Source of the DNA: Isosphaeraceae bacterium
GTDB lineage: Bacteria > Planctomycetota > Planctomycetia > Isosphaerales > Isosphaeraceae
Length of the DNA stretch: 44,178 nucleotides
Direction: 5' to 3'
Assembly: GCA_031291845.1 (NCBI GenBank)
Contig: JARLIH010000344.1
Location: forward strand, 1 to 44,178
Shown piece by piece: positions 10,127 through 19,112 of this stretch. The translations under genes and the position numbers were made by a program. Under the pieces are notes generated by a model that made no database searches, was not told the origin of the DNA, and saw only the letters and a list, made by a program, of their open reading frames with translations. The stretch's first letter is position 1. Every line of letters starts with the position of its first letter.

Positions 10127-11017
10127 TCAAGCGTCGCGCCACGGCGGCCGTTCCGGCAGCAGCGCCCGAAACCGGGCGACCTGGGCGGCCATGTACTCCC
10201 CAGCGTAAGTTCCCGCGAAGAATCGCGGCAAGGCTTCCTTGGCGAACCGCTCCCAGGACTCGTCCTCCAGCCCCGGGTCGATCGGAAAGAAAAGGGCATT
10301 GTTGGCCTCGGCCGCCTTCATGTCTCCGAGCGCGTCGCCGACCATCAGCACCTTGTCGCGATCGTAGCGGCCGGTCGTCGCCAGGGCGAGATGCTCCTTC
10401 TTCGTACCCATCTCCTGGCCGGCGATGAGCGCGACGTGGGGCTTCAGCCCGTGTTCCTCCCACTCACGGTTCAGGGCCTCGCCCGGCGTGGCGGAGACGA
10501 CCATGACGTCGGCCCTGCCGTCCATCATCCCCAGCGATTCCAGCACGAACGGAAACGGCGGAACGTCGCACACGACCTCGGCGATCGTCTGGTTGACCGC
10601 CTCGCTCCACGCGTACGCGAGCGCCAGGTCCGGGTCGTTCGACGCCTCGGCGGCCTTCTTCAAAACGGGGTTCGCCAGCATCGACTCGCTTTCAACCCAG
10701 CGCTTCAAGCCCGGCAACTGAGGAACGACAAAACGCCGCTTCCGCACTTCGGTGCGTTTGGCCAGGAGCTCGAGCGTCAGGGTCAGCCCCGGGAAGCGGT
10801 TGATGCCCCGCCAATGCGAATAGAGGTTGACGAACTCGGCCACCTCGCGCGCGTACTTCGAGACGGCCGCCAGCTCCAGGAACCGGACGATGTTGGGTAT
10901 AAAGCACTCCTTGTGCTTCACCTCCATCGTGTCGAAGGCGCAGCCGTCGCTGTCGATTCCGATGAAGAAGTCTTTTGTCGGCTTGAAGTTACGTAATTCT
11001 TCCTGGGCATCGGCCAC
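10127..11017 (-). CDS. HAD-superfamily hydrolase
   Basis: A 296-aa haloacid-dehalogenase-type hydrolase. Motif I is FIGIDSDGCAFDTM with D22 as nucleophile and D24 as acid/base. Motif II is probably VVSATPGEAL near 188, and motif III/IV is KVLMVGDALGDMKAA near 235. A large helical insertion between motifs I and II would form the cap over the substrate. The phosphoester substrate cannot be told from sequence. The start is GTG at 11017, with AGGA about 10 nt upstream. The gene stands alone, divergent from the nucleotidyltransferase-like/UvrA operon. Confidence 0.82.
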   Translation of the reverse strand: MADAQEELRNFKPTKDFFIGIDSDGCAFDTMEVKHKECFIPNIVRFLELAAVSKYAREVAEFVNLYSHWRGINRFPGLTLTLELLAKRTEVRKRRFVVPQLPGLKRWVESESMLANPVLKKAAEASNDPDLALAYAWSEAVNQTIAEVVCDVPPFPFVLESLGMMDGRADVMVVSATPGEALNREWEEHGLKPHVALIAGQEMGTKKEHLALATTGRYDRDKVLMVGDALGDMKAAEANNALFFPIDPGLEDESWERFAKEALPRFFAGTYAGEYMAAQVARFRALLPERPPWRDA

Positions 11018-11225
11018 GGTCGGTTTTCCTGGCTAAACGAGCCCGGCTCACCTTTCTGGCCAAGGCCGGGCCGGAAGAGTACCGCGAGGGTGGCGGTACG
11101 ACTTGGCTATGATAGCAAGGCGGCGACGTCCACGCCTCATGCTTTACTGCTCGAACTCACCGGACTTTGCACTCCGCCCTACAAAGTTCCTCGTCATAAC
11201 GCGGTGGGGGCGCAACAGGATTGAT

Positions 11226-11238
11226 GTAGGGCCGGCCC
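11226..11238 (+). repeat. Partial copy of the GTAGGGCCGGCC repeat
   Basis: GTAGGGCCGGCCC matches the first half of the palindromic repeat at 40999-41020 (reverse complement) and 43303-43323. It lies directly beside the A-run of the candidate terminator at 11239-11308. Confidence 0.4.
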
Positions 11239-11308
11239 AAAAAAAAAGGCGGGAGTGTTTTCGTCGGCCCACTCCGACCCCGTTGGATCGGAGTACGAGC
11301 ATTCCCGC
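11239..11308 (-). terminator. Candidate intrinsic terminator on the minus strand without an obvious gene
   Basis: On the minus strand an outer stem pairs 11300-11308 with 11249-11257 over 9 bp, including one G-U pair. An inner stem pairs 11288-11294 with 11271-11277 over 7 perfect bp. The structure is followed immediately by nine T (11239-11247 on this strand), the classic layout of a Rho-independent terminator. No minus-strand gene lies just upstream, because the UvrA-like operon runs the other way. It may end a small RNA or block antisense transcription. The rest of 11018-11402 shows no convincing gene. Confidence 0.5.
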
Positions 11309-11402
11309 TCTTTGAACCGCCGGCCGAATCGGAGTGTCCTCAAGGCCCTTCGGCAGTAGAATCCACGTTCTGCCTGAGACGGCCGGGACCAAGGAGACGC
11401 GT

Positions 11403-12356
11403 ATGACTCAAGAAGAGGACGCCGCGGGAGTCGCTCGTTTCAAAGCCGCGCTGAGTCAGTTCATTGACCGGGTCGCGGAGGATCGGTACGTCCTTGCGGT
11501 CGTGCTGGTCAGAAGCTTGTCGACGGAGACGATCTGGGCGCGTGAAACGCTCGGATTGTGGATTATCGAGGCCGATGGCGTCAGCCGGCGCCTACCGAGC
11601 GATGGTGAGAACGAACGCATATTCCGCATCCTCGTCGAAAATGGCATCAATATCCACGCAGAGGTGATTCCCCGCGCACGCTTTAAGAAGATGGTTGAAG
11701 GGATGTCGCGGACCGCCTTCTCGTGCAATTTCTTTGCACATCGTCAAATTGTCTACAGCCAGGATCCCTCGATCGAGAGTTGGTTCAAGAAGGCGAACGC
11801 GGTCGCGATCAAGGACCAGGAACGCGAGCTTCTTGTGTTCTCAACCTGGACGATCGATGAGCATCGCCACGCGCGCAAGCGCCTGGACATCAAGCGTGAC
11901 CTTGAACTCGCGGCCCAGGGAATCGTCTCTGCCGCGCACAGCATCGCGCACACCGAAATCATCAGGCGGGGTCAAATCTGCGAACAAGATGTGATCTACC
12001 GCGCGATGGAAGGCGACCCTGATCTCTTTCAGACGATCTACATCGACGTGCTCTCCAAGCGCAAGAATCGGCGCGTGCTCGCCACGGCACTCGACGCGAT
12101 CGACGGCTATCTCGAGCAGCATTACCAGGCTCACCTGAAGCCGCTCTTGGGATTTCTCAAGAAACAGAACCGAGTCGTGCCGCTGTCGGAGATCAGCGAC
12201 CAATTCGCTTTTTCTCAGATGCACCCCGGGCATCTGGAGGCCGCCTGCGAATGGCTCGAACGGAAAGGACGGCTGCAAAAAGTCTCTGCGCCGTTCAAAC
12301 TGACCAAGCGGAGCGTGGAACGGGTGGAAGAACCAGCGTACTTCCTTGAAGTCTAA
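11403..12356 (+). CDS. Nucleotidyltransferase-like protein with C-terminal winged helix, partner of the UvrA-like ATPase
   Basis: A 317-aa protein. The N-terminal ~110 residues look like a nucleotidyltransferase-type alpha/beta fold ([12 protein letters not shown], then [10 protein letters not shown] and INIHAEVIP), but the usual GS and D-x-D catalytic residues are not where expected, so it may be inactive. A helical middle region follows, and about residues 255-305 resemble a winged helix ([12 protein letters not shown]...[17 protein letters not shown]). ATG 11403 has AAGGAG 6 nt upstream. The stop is 2 nt before the UvrA-like gene, so the two are surely co-transcribed. Codon use is AT-richer than in flanking chromosomal genes, suggesting acquisition. 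The fold call is tentative; the genetic pairing is certain. Confidence 0.6.
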   Translation: MTQEEDAAGVARFKAALSQFIDRVAEDRYVLAVVLVRSLSTETIWARETLGLWIIEADGVSRRLPSDGENERIFRILVENGINIHAEVIPRARFKKMVEGMSRTAFSCNFFAHRQIVYSQDPSIESWFKKANAVAIKDQERELLVFSTWTIDEHRHARKRLDIKRDLELAAQGIVSAAHSIAHTEIIRRGQICEQDVIYRAMEGDPDLFQTIYIDVLSKRKNRRVLATALDAIDGYLEQHYQAHLKPLLGFLKKQNRVVPLSEISDQFAFSQMHPGHLEAACEWLERKGRLQKVSAPFKLTKRSVERVEEPAYFLEV

Positions 12357-12358
12357 CC

Positions 12359-15271
12359 ATGCGAACGACCATTCAGGTTCGCGGAGCACGCGAGAATAAC
12401 CTGCAAAATGTTGACGTGGAAATTCCGCGCGACAGGCTTGTTGTCGTCACCGGTGTGAGCGGCTCCGGCAAGTCGTCCCTCGCCTTCGATACGATCTACG
12501 CCGAAGGACAGCGGCGATTGCTGGCGTCGATGTCGACGTTCGCGAAGCGGTTCGTCGGCCAACTGAAGAAGCCGGACGTCGATTTCGTCAACGGTCTCTC
12601 ACCCGTCGTGTCCATCGACCAGAAGACGGTCGGGTCGAATCCCCGTTCAACCGTCGGCACGATGACAGATATTTCCGACTATCTGCGCATGCTCTACGCG
12701 ACGATGGGAACGCCGCACTGCCCATCCTGCGGCGAGGCTCTCGTGATTCGCACGCCGCATCAGATGATGGAACATCTGCTGTCTCTGCCCAAAAACACGG
12801 AAGTGGAAGTGCGGGCGCCGGTGTACAAGATCCACGGAGAAGACTACGAGTACCTCTTCGATCAAATTCGCGTTAACGGTTATCGCCGAGCGCGGATTGA
12901 CGGCAAGCCTCACGACCTGGGCGACCATATCGAACTGGACGAAGACCGCGCATACACGATCGAAGCCGTGATCGACTCGTTTGTCATCGGCCCGGGAATC
13001 GAGCATCAAGTCGTCACGTCGCTCGAACACGGACTGAAGCTCGGCGACGGCTTGCTCGGCTTTCACATCACGAAACCGAAAAAGGCCGGCACCGAGCACG
13101 AAAAGCTCTATAAGGGGTTCGGCTGCTCGCGGCACCACCTCGTCGCCGGTGAGATGAACCAGGCCCAGTTCACGTTTAACGACCCGTCCGGCGCCTGCGC
13201 GACGTGTTCGGGCATCGGAACGGCAATGAGGGTGCATCCTTCACTCTTGGTACCCGATCCAACACGGTCTCTCAACGAGGGAGCGTTTGTCACTGCGGCG
13301 ATGAGCAACAGCCGTGAGAGTTGGGGCGGCCGCATCCTCCACAGCCTCGCCGCACATTACGGATTCAGCCTCGACACACCGTTCAAGGATTTGGCCGAGC
13401 GACATGTCCAGGTGCTTCTTTACGGTACCAAAGGGGAGCAGTTTGAAGTCCTACTACCTCCGGGGGCGAAAATTGGGCACCAGCACGTCGGCAAGAGGAT
13501 CAAATTCAACGGAATCGTGAATCAACTGGAGCATTCATACCGCCAGTACCGGAAGCAAGGAACGTCGAATGCCGGCATGGATGAATACCTCAAGAAGGTA
13601 ATGGTTGAATACGATTGCCCGGAGTGCGGCGGCGCCCGACTCAAACGCACGCGCCGGCTCGTGACGCTCGCGGAACGTAATCTGTTCGAGCTCGGCGAGA
13701 TGCACCTCGTCCAGTTACTCGACTTTCTGCGATCGCTGAAGCCAACGGCTCGATACCAAGCGATCGCCGAGACGATCGTGCGCGAAGTGAGCACGAGGTT
13801 GGAGCTCTTGATCGCGATCGGCCTCGATTACCTCAACTTGAATCGTCGTTCAGCCACGCTCTCGGGCGGAGAATCCCAGCGTATTCGACTCTCTTCTCAG
13901 ATCGGTTCAGGCTTGTTGGGAATGCTCTACGTGCTCGACGAACCCAGCATCGGGCTGCATCCCAAAGACAATGTGAAGATGATCGAAACGTTGAAACGAC
14001 TTCGCGACCTGGGCAACACGGTGATCGTGGTCGAACACGACGCCGATACCATCCGGGCGGCGGATCATCTGGTGGAGCTTGGCCCCGGTCCAGGGGTCCA
14101 TGGCGGCAAGATCGTGGCCCAGGGAACGGTCGCAGAAATCCTCAACGATGATAAATCGCTTACGGGCAAGTACCTGAGCGGCAGGAAGACCATCGAGGTC
14201 CCGGATCGGCGCCGGCCCACCAACGGGAAATCGATCGTCGTCAAAGGCGCACGGCAAAACAACCTCAAGAATCTTCGCGTCGAGATCCCATTAAGGCAGT
14301 TCGTTTGCATCACCGGCGCGTCTGGATCGGGCAAAAGCTCGCTAGTTCACGATATCGTCTATAAACGTCTCTATTCGCTAATTTACGACAGCCGCGTATT
14401 CGCCGGCGAGCACGATGAGCTCACTGGCAGCGAGCACATTAATGACGTGATCGATGTTGACCAGTCTCCGATTGGCCGCTCATCGCGTTCCAATCCGGCA
14501 ACTTACATTGGCTTCTATGATGCAATCCGCGCACTTTTCTCCGAAACCGTTGAAGCCAGGAATCGCGGGTTCAATGCGTCGACATTCAGTTTCAACGTCA
14601 AAGGCGGACGCTGCGAGGAATGCACCGGGGAAGGAACGATCACGACGCAACTCTCGTTCATGCCCGACGTCGAAGTTCTGTGTCCGACCTGCAAAGGTGC
14701 GCGTTACAACCAAGACACGCTGGAAGTCAAATACCGAGGGAAGAACATTGCCGAGGTCCTGAATCTGTCGATTGAAGAAAGCGTCGAGTTCTTCGAGGAT
14801 CAACCGGCGATCGCCCGCAAGGTTGCGGTCTTGAATGAGCTCGGACTGGGATACCTCACGATCGGCCATCCGTCCACGCTCCTCTCGGGCGGCGAAGCGC
14901 AACGCGTCAAACTTGCAGGCGAGCTGGCAAAGCTCAAACGGGGCAAGCACAACTTATATATCCTCGATGAGCCGACGACCGGATTGCACTTCGCCGACAT
15001 CGATCGGCTGCTCGTTAGCCTCAATCGCCTGGTCGACCACGGACATTCCGTCGTGGTCATCGAGCACAACCTCGACGTGATCAAAACGGCCGACTTTGTG
15101 ATCGACCTTGGCCCGGAGGGAGGCCATAAGGGGGGCGAGTTGATCGCCGCTGGTACTCCCGAGGAGGTCGCGGCCTGCAAGGCATCCTACACCGGCCGGT
15201 TCCTGGCCGAGGTGATGCGCCAATCACCCAATCGATCGTCGAGAGCCAAGCCAAGGCGCGCTTCGATCTGA
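12359..15271 (+). CDS. UvrA-family excinuclease ATPase (probable paralogue)
   Basis: A 970-aa protein with the full UvrA plan. Walker [11 protein letters not shown] lies near 31, then [15 protein letters not shown] near 97, CPSC at 121-124 and the insertion region that holds the UvrB-binding domain in true UvrA. Zinc module 1 is C256-x2-H259...C280-x2-C283. The first signature is [11 protein letters not shown] with DEPSIGLHP. The second Walker A is GASGSGKSS, zinc module 2 is CEEC...CPTC with the normal 19-residue spacing, and the last signature is [12 protein letters not shown] with DEPTTGLHF. Zinc module 1 has His where UvrA normally has its second Cys. UvrA recognises DNA damage in nucleotide excision repair. 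The fixed partner gene, AT-richer codons and nearby integrase remnant suggest an accessory paralogue, not the housekeeping uvrA; I cannot exclude the latter. Confidence 0.85.
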   Translation: MRTTIQVRGARENNLQNVDVEIPRDRLVVVTGVSGSGKSSLAFDTIYAEGQRRLLASMSTFAKRFVGQLKKPDVDFVNGLSPVVSIDQKTVGSNPRSTVGTMTDISDYLRMLYATMGTPHCPSCGEALVIRTPHQMMEHLLSLPKNTEVEVRAPVYKIHGEDYEYLFDQIRVNGYRRARIDGKPHDLGDHIELDEDRAYTIEAVIDSFVIGPGIEHQVVTSLEHGLKLGDGLLGFHITKPKKAGTEHEKLYKGFGCSRHHLVAGEMNQAQFTFNDPSGACATCSGIGTAMRVHPSLLVPDPTRSLNEGAFVTAAMSNSRESWGGRILHSLAAHYGFSLDTPFKDLAERHVQVLLYGTKGEQFEVLLPPGAKIGHQHVGKRIKFNGIVNQLEHSYRQYRKQGTSNAGMDEYLKKVMVEYDCPECGGARLKRTRRLVTLAERNLFELGEMHLVQLLDFLRSLKPTARYQAIAETIVREVSTRLELLIAIGLDYLNLNRRSATLSGGESQRIRLSSQIGSGLLGMLYVLDEPSIGLHPKDNVKMIETLKRLRDLGNTVIVVEHDADTIRAADHLVELGPGPGVHGGKIVAQGTVAEILNDDKSLTGKYLSGRKTIEVPDRRRPTNGKSIVVKGARQNNLKNLRVEIPLRQFVCITGASGSGKSSLVHDIVYKRLYSLIYDSRVFAGEHDELTGSEHINDVIDVDQSPIGRSSRSNPATYIGFYDAIRALFSETVEARNRGFNASTFSFNVKGGRCEECTGEGTITTQLSFMPDVEVLCPTCKGARYNQDTLEVKYRGKNIAEVLNLSIEESVEFFEDQPAIARKVAVLNELGLGYLTIGHPSTLLSGGEAQRVKLAGELAKLKRGKHNLYILDEPTTGLHFADIDRLLVSLNRLVDHGHSVVVIEHNLDVIKTADFVIDLGPEGGHKGGELIAAGTPEEVAACKASYTGRFLAEVMRQSPNRSSRAKPRRASI

Positions 15272-15690
15272 TCCGCCGCATGAGCCGGCGTCTGGGAACC
15301 GCCTGCGGCAGCAGGGGCACTCGCTGCTACTTCCCATCAGCAGGGCCAGGAATGCGGTCGGCTGCGGTAGGGTCTTGATTGACTTGAAGGCCGGTCGAGC
15401 GGGGTGCGCATCGTGGCGATACGTGATGCCACCGACGGAATGACCGAGGATTTCGATCGATGATTCCTGGACTTGCTCGTCGTCGTATGTCGCGCACGTC
15501 TTCCGCAGGTCCTCCAACTCCCAGGGCTCCCCTTGCCGGTCTCGACATCCAGCCTCGGCTTGATGCCGGCGAGTTCGCAGAGCGGCTGGAAGCGAGCGTT
15601 TGCGCGCGCGCCACCTCCGCGGAAGACGGGTGCGTCGGGGCGCGGGTCGTCCGGCATGCTGATCTGGATATACCAAACCTGACCCCGTGA
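15272..15690 (-). pseudogene. Frameshifted remnant of a tyrosine recombinase (phage-type integrase)
   Basis: The C-terminal half of a planctomycete-type integrase can be read on the minus strand in two frames. ARFQPLCELAGIKPRLDVE is in one frame and continues, after a shift near 15535, as WELEDLRKTCATY and then ESSIEILGHSVGGITYRH plus LPQPTAFLALL, ending in a CPCCRRRF tail. The LRKTCAT arginine and the LGHS histidine of the catalytic set are recognisable. The expected tyrosine after ITYRH is replaced (HDAHP), and the N-terminal half is missing. It is convergent with and directly downstream of the UvrA-like gene, and probably marks the edge of an integrated island. It fills most of the 635-nt gap between the UvrA-like gene and the next kinase. 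Confidence 0.7.
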
Positions 15691-15906
15691 TCTTCCGTGA
15701 GCTTCCCGACTGGATGCAGAGCATTCGCATCGCCTGCGCGCACCGTTGCGCGGCAACCGAATCGGCGCGATTGACAGAGATTGCAAGGGAGAATTTGAGT
15801 GCCGGCCGCCGGTATGGTATGGTCGAAGGCTGGGCCTAACGCCCTGGCACGGGTGTGCTGCGCGCGGGCCCGCGGCGGGCGTTGGCAAGGGCGGAGGAGC
15901 GGAGCC

Positions 15907-17175
15907 GTGGCGACCTATGACAGGCCCAAGCCTACGGAAGGCACTCCGGTCGACCTCTTGCCGGTGATCCGCAACTCCGGGGTGTTGAACGAGCGCCAGC
16001 TCGCCGACATCAAGGCCAAGATGCTGAGCGGCGAGTACCCGTTCGACCCCCACGAGCTCGCGGGGCGGCTGGTCAAGGAGGGGCTGCTCACGTCCTACCA
16101 GGTGAGCCGGTTCCTCAAGAACAAGTCGCACGGCCTGCTAGTCGGGCGCTACGCGATCCTCGACCGGCTCGGATCGGGCTCGATGGGGCGGGTCTACAAG
16201 GCCCACCATCTCTTGATGGACCGGGTCGTCGCCCTCAAGATCATCGCGCCCGAGATCGTGAGCAACGAGCGGGTCGTCGCCCGGTTTCAACGGGAAATGA
16301 AGCTGGTGGGCCGGCTCGACCACCCCAACGTCGTGCGCGCGTTCGACGCGGACCAGATGGGGAACGTCCTCTACATCGTGATGGAATACGTGGCGGGCCA
16401 GAGCCTCGGACAGCGGCTCAAGCAAGGTCCGCTGCCGGTGGCCGAGATGATCGAGTACGCCGCCCAGGCGTCGCTGGGGCTGGCGCACGCGCACGAGCAG
16501 GGAATCGTCCACCGGGACATCAAGCCCTCGAACCTGCTCTTGAGCTCAGGCCGCCAGCTCAAGGTGCTCGACCTCGGCCTGGGTGTGCTGATGGAGGCCG
16601 ACAGCGAAGCCACGTTCGCCACGGCCGACGGCATCGCCGTGGGGACCATCGACTACATGTCGCCGGAGCAGGCGTGCGGCAAGGAGGTCGACGGTCGGAG
16701 CGACCTGTACAGCCTAGGCTGTGCGATGTTCCACCTGATGACCGGCCGTCTGCCGTTCCCGGGCGACACGCCGATCGACCGGCTCGGTAAACGCATCAGC
16801 GGGCGGCCCATGGCGCTCAGCGACGTGCTGCCGAACGTCCCCGCCGGGCTGTTGAAGGTGATGGACCGGTTGATCGCACAGAAGCCCGCCGACCGCTTCC
16901 AGAGCGCTGCGGAGGCTGCCGACGCTCTGCAAGCACTGATCCGGCCGAAGAGTAAGACCATTCCCGTGACCGACAAGCCGGTCGCGGAACCGGCCCCCGC
17001 GCCGGCAGTGAGCGCCGTGGCCGCAGTCAAAGTCGTTCGCCCCACCTACCCGGGCTGGTTTCGACCGGCCGCCACGCTCGCCGAGGCCCGGCCTGCATTG
17101 GCGCTCGCGCTGGTGATTGCGGTCCTGGGCACTGTCTTCGCCGCGGGATTCGTCCTCGCCCGGCTTTTGCGCTGA
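15907..17175 (+). CDS. Membrane-anchored Ser/Thr protein kinase
   Basis: A 422-aa Hanks-type kinase starting at GTG 15907, with GGAGG (15893-15897) 9 nt upstream. An N-terminal helical module (about 15-75, LLPVIRNSGVLNERQL...LLTSYQVSRFL), common before planctomycete kinases, is followed by the kinase domain. This has glycine loop LGSGSMGRVYK near 89, K111 in ALKII, HRDIKPSN with D204, and SPE at 252-254. The magnesium-binding motif reads DLG (222-224) where DFG is usual. A single C-terminal transmembrane helix (about 395-420, LALALVIAVLGTVFAAGFVLA) places the kinase in the cytoplasm with almost nothing outside. It faces the convergent corrinoid operon, with 12 nt between stops, and has no obvious partner gene. 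Confidence 0.9.
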   Translation: MATYDRPKPTEGTPVDLLPVIRNSGVLNERQLADIKAKMLSGEYPFDPHELAGRLVKEGLLTSYQVSRFLKNKSHGLLVGRYAILDRLGSGSMGRVYKAHHLLMDRVVALKIIAPEIVSNERVVARFQREMKLVGRLDHPNVVRAFDADQMGNVLYIVMEYVAGQSLGQRLKQGPLPVAEMIEYAAQASLGLAHAHEQGIVHRDIKPSNLLLSSGRQLKVLDLGLGVLMEADSEATFATADGIAVGTIDYMSPEQACGKEVDGRSDLYSLGCAMFHLMTGRLPFPGDTPIDRLGKRISGRPMALSDVLPNVPAGLLKVMDRLIAQKPADRFQSAAEAADALQALIRPKSKTIPVTDKPVAEPAPAPAVSAVAAVKVVRPTYPGWFRPAATLAEARPALALALVIAVLGTVFAAGFVLARLLR

Positions 17176-17187
17176 TCCGCATGCGGG

Positions 17188-17865
17188 CTATCGGAGCCCG
17201 GCAACCCAGCGGCCGAGGATCACCAGCGCCACGATCTCGTGGGCCAGGAGCACATTCCACAACGTCTTCCTCGCTCCCTTCGCCGCTCCCGGATCCATCG
17301 CGATCGCGAATGCGAGTGTAACGAGCAGTCCGGGCACCAGGATGGACCCGACGACGAGCCCCGTTCGCAAAAAGGGTCCGTTAGTCGAAATTGCCCCGTG
17401 CGGCACGTTCTGAGTCACCTCGACCGCCAGGGCAGCCTGGGTCGCCCCAGCAAGGAGCGGTAGCAGGACGAAACCATGAAACATCAGTTGCGCGACGAAC
17501 GTGACGTCGCCGGGCTCCTCGCGCCAGGCGGCGATGGACCCCGCGACGGCGAAGCCCGCGCCGATGAGAAACCAACACGCCATGTCGGGGTCGGAGCCTC
17601 TCCAACACAGCCAGGCGCCGAGGGTTTCTCCCGCGCCCAGAATCGCGAGCGTCGCGAGCGTGACCCGACAATCCCGATCCTCGACGTGGCGGCCCCGCCC
17701 GGACGAACTTCGGATCAGCACCAGCGCAAAGAGTGCGTGCCCGACGGCCGTCACGCTGACGAGGCCCTCGACATCGGCTCGAACCAGGAGAGCCGCGAGC
17801 CCCAGCGCGATGAACGCAATCCCTTGAGCCAGTTGCCCGGTGTTCCAGCCCCTGGGTTCGATCAT
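17188..17865 (-). CDS. Multi-pass membrane protein at the end of the corrinoid operon
   Basis: A 225-aa protein with about six hydrophobic segments, for example LAQGIAFIALGLAALLV near the N-terminus, VGHALFALVLI, FLIGAGFAVAGSIAAW, MFHGFVLLPLLAGA, GLVVGSILVPGLLVTLAFAIA and LLAHEIVALVILG. I do not recognise the family. ATG 17865 is used; ATG 17870 is in another frame and GTG 17877 would overlap cbiET. The start lies 8 nt after the cbiET stop, so it is very likely translated from the same mRNA as the corrinoid genes. Position suggests a role tied to cobalt or corrinoid handling, but no CbiM, CbiN or BtuC motif is visible, so that is only a guess. Confidence 0.65.
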   Translation of the reverse strand: MIEPRGWNTGQLAQGIAFIALGLAALLVRADVEGLVSVTAVGHALFALVLIRSSSGRGRHVEDRDCRVTLATLAILGAGETLGAWLCWRGSDPDMACWFLIGAGFAVAGSIAAWREEPGDVTFVAQLMFHGFVLLPLLAGATQAALAVEVTQNVPHGAISTNGPFLRTGLVVGSILVPGLLVTLAFAIAMDPGAAKGARKTLWNVLLAHEIVALVILGRWVAGLR

Positions 17866-17873
17866 CGCATCGT

Positions 17874-19112
17874 TCACCCGGCCGGGCGCACCGCGCGGAC
17901 GACCCAGACAGGGCGCTCGGGGACGAGGGTCGTCAGGCCTGCGAGCGGCTGATCGTGGCTGACGGCGACCTGGGTCACACTGAAGCGCCACGCTGCGCTC
18001 CTCAGCATGGCCAGCGCGTCGGCCAAGTTTTCCAGCCCCAGAAAATTTGCGACGAGCCTGCCCGAGGGTAAGAGGTGCTCTTGCGCCTGGTCAAGGACCC
18101 CCCTCAAGCGCCCGCCGGAGCCGCCGATGAAGATCGCGGCCGGCCGAGCTTCGCCGGCGAGCGCTTCGGGTGCCTCGCCCGCGACGATCCGCAGGTTGTA
18201 CGCCCCGAAGCGAGCCCGGTTGATACCCAGGTAAGAGAGCCTTTCGGCCGACCGTTCGACGGCGACGACCTCACGCCTCGGAAACGCACGGGCCAGCTCG
18301 ACAGCGACCCCGCCAAGCCCCGCGCCCACGTCCCAGATGGGCCCTTCGGGCAGCTCGCGGAAGCGAGCGAGCACGATGGCCCGGACGTCCGCGTGTGTTA
18401 AGAGGACCGGCCCCGTGTCGGGCTGGGCGAAGTAGGAGTCGTCGAGCCCGGCGGCCGCCCCTTCGACTTCGAGGACGCTGGCGGCTCCGTTGCGCTGGAG
18501 GAGCAACACGTTGAGGTCGGCGAAGTCGCGACCGACGAGTTCGGGCAGACCAAATGCATGGACCCGCTCGTCGGGCGTTCCCAGGTTCTCGGCGACCCAG
18601 GCGTCATAGTCGTCGAGGCCGTGTTCCAAAAAGAAGGCGGCGACCATCGCGGGGCTTTGCCCGTCATGCGTGAACAGCCCGATCTTGGGGCGGCCGAGCA
18701 AGGGCCGTAGCGTGTCGGCCAAGGGGCGCCCGTGCACGCTGGCGATGACGGCGTCGTCCCAGGCCAATCCCGCCCGCGCGAATGCGAGCTGCATGCTGGA
18801 CAGCGAGGGTTCCACGGTCACCGAGCCGGACCCCAAGGATTGACTCAGCGCGCGGCCCACGCCGTAAAAGAGAGGGTCCCCGGAAGCCAGAACGACACAA
18901 CGCTCCTCTGCGCCACGCCGGGAGAGACGGTCGACGAGCGCGGGGATGTTGTCACCGATGACGAACGTCTCTGCCTGAGTGGGTCCGACAAGCTCGAGGT
19001 GCCTCCTTCCTCCCGCCACGAACGTCGCGGCGCTCAACGCGGTTCGTGCGCGTGCTGAGAGGCTGCCGGCACCGTCGGCCCCGATCCCCAGTACCCACAC
19101 CGTGAGGACCAT
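17874..19112 (-). CDS. cobL: Cobalt-precorrin C5,C15-methyltransferase/decarboxylase, CbiE-CbiT fusion
   Basis: Adds methyl groups at C5 and C15 of the corrin ring and removes the C12 acetate carboxyl. Residues 1-205 are the CbiE-type tetrapyrrole methylase (VWVLGIGADG near 5, LASGDPLFYGVG near 74). Residues 210-412 are the CbiT-type Rossmann methyltransferase with SAM motif PIWDVGAGLGGVAVELA and FIGGSGGRLR. At 412 aa it is the usual length of the fused CobL form. Its ATG shares one base with the cbiD stop (TAATG), indicating coupled translation. Confidence 0.93.
   Translation of the reverse strand: MVLTVWVLGIGADGAGSLSARARTALSAATFVAGGRRHLELVGPTQAETFVIGDNIPALVDRLSRRGAEERCVVLASGDPLFYGVGRALSQSLGSGSVTVEPSLSSMQLAFARAGLAWDDAVIASVHGRPLADTLRPLLGRPKIGLFTHDGQSPAMVAAFFLEHGLDDYDAWVAENLGTPDERVHAFGLPELVGRDFADLNVLLLQRNGAASVLEVEGAAAGLDDSYFAQPDTGPVLLTHADVRAIVLARFRELPEGPIWDVGAGLGGVAVELARAFPRREVVAVERSAERLSYLGINRARFGAYNLRIVAGEAPEALAGEARPAAIFIGGSGGRLRGVLDQAQEHLLPSGRLVANFLGLENLADALAMLRSAAWRFSVTQVAVSHDQPLAGLTTLVPERPVWVVRAVRPAG

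Noticed and set aside
11144..11392. 82-codon minus-strand frame upstream of the UvrA-like operon
   Set aside because: It reads straight through the hairpin and T-run of the candidate terminator and shows no protein character.
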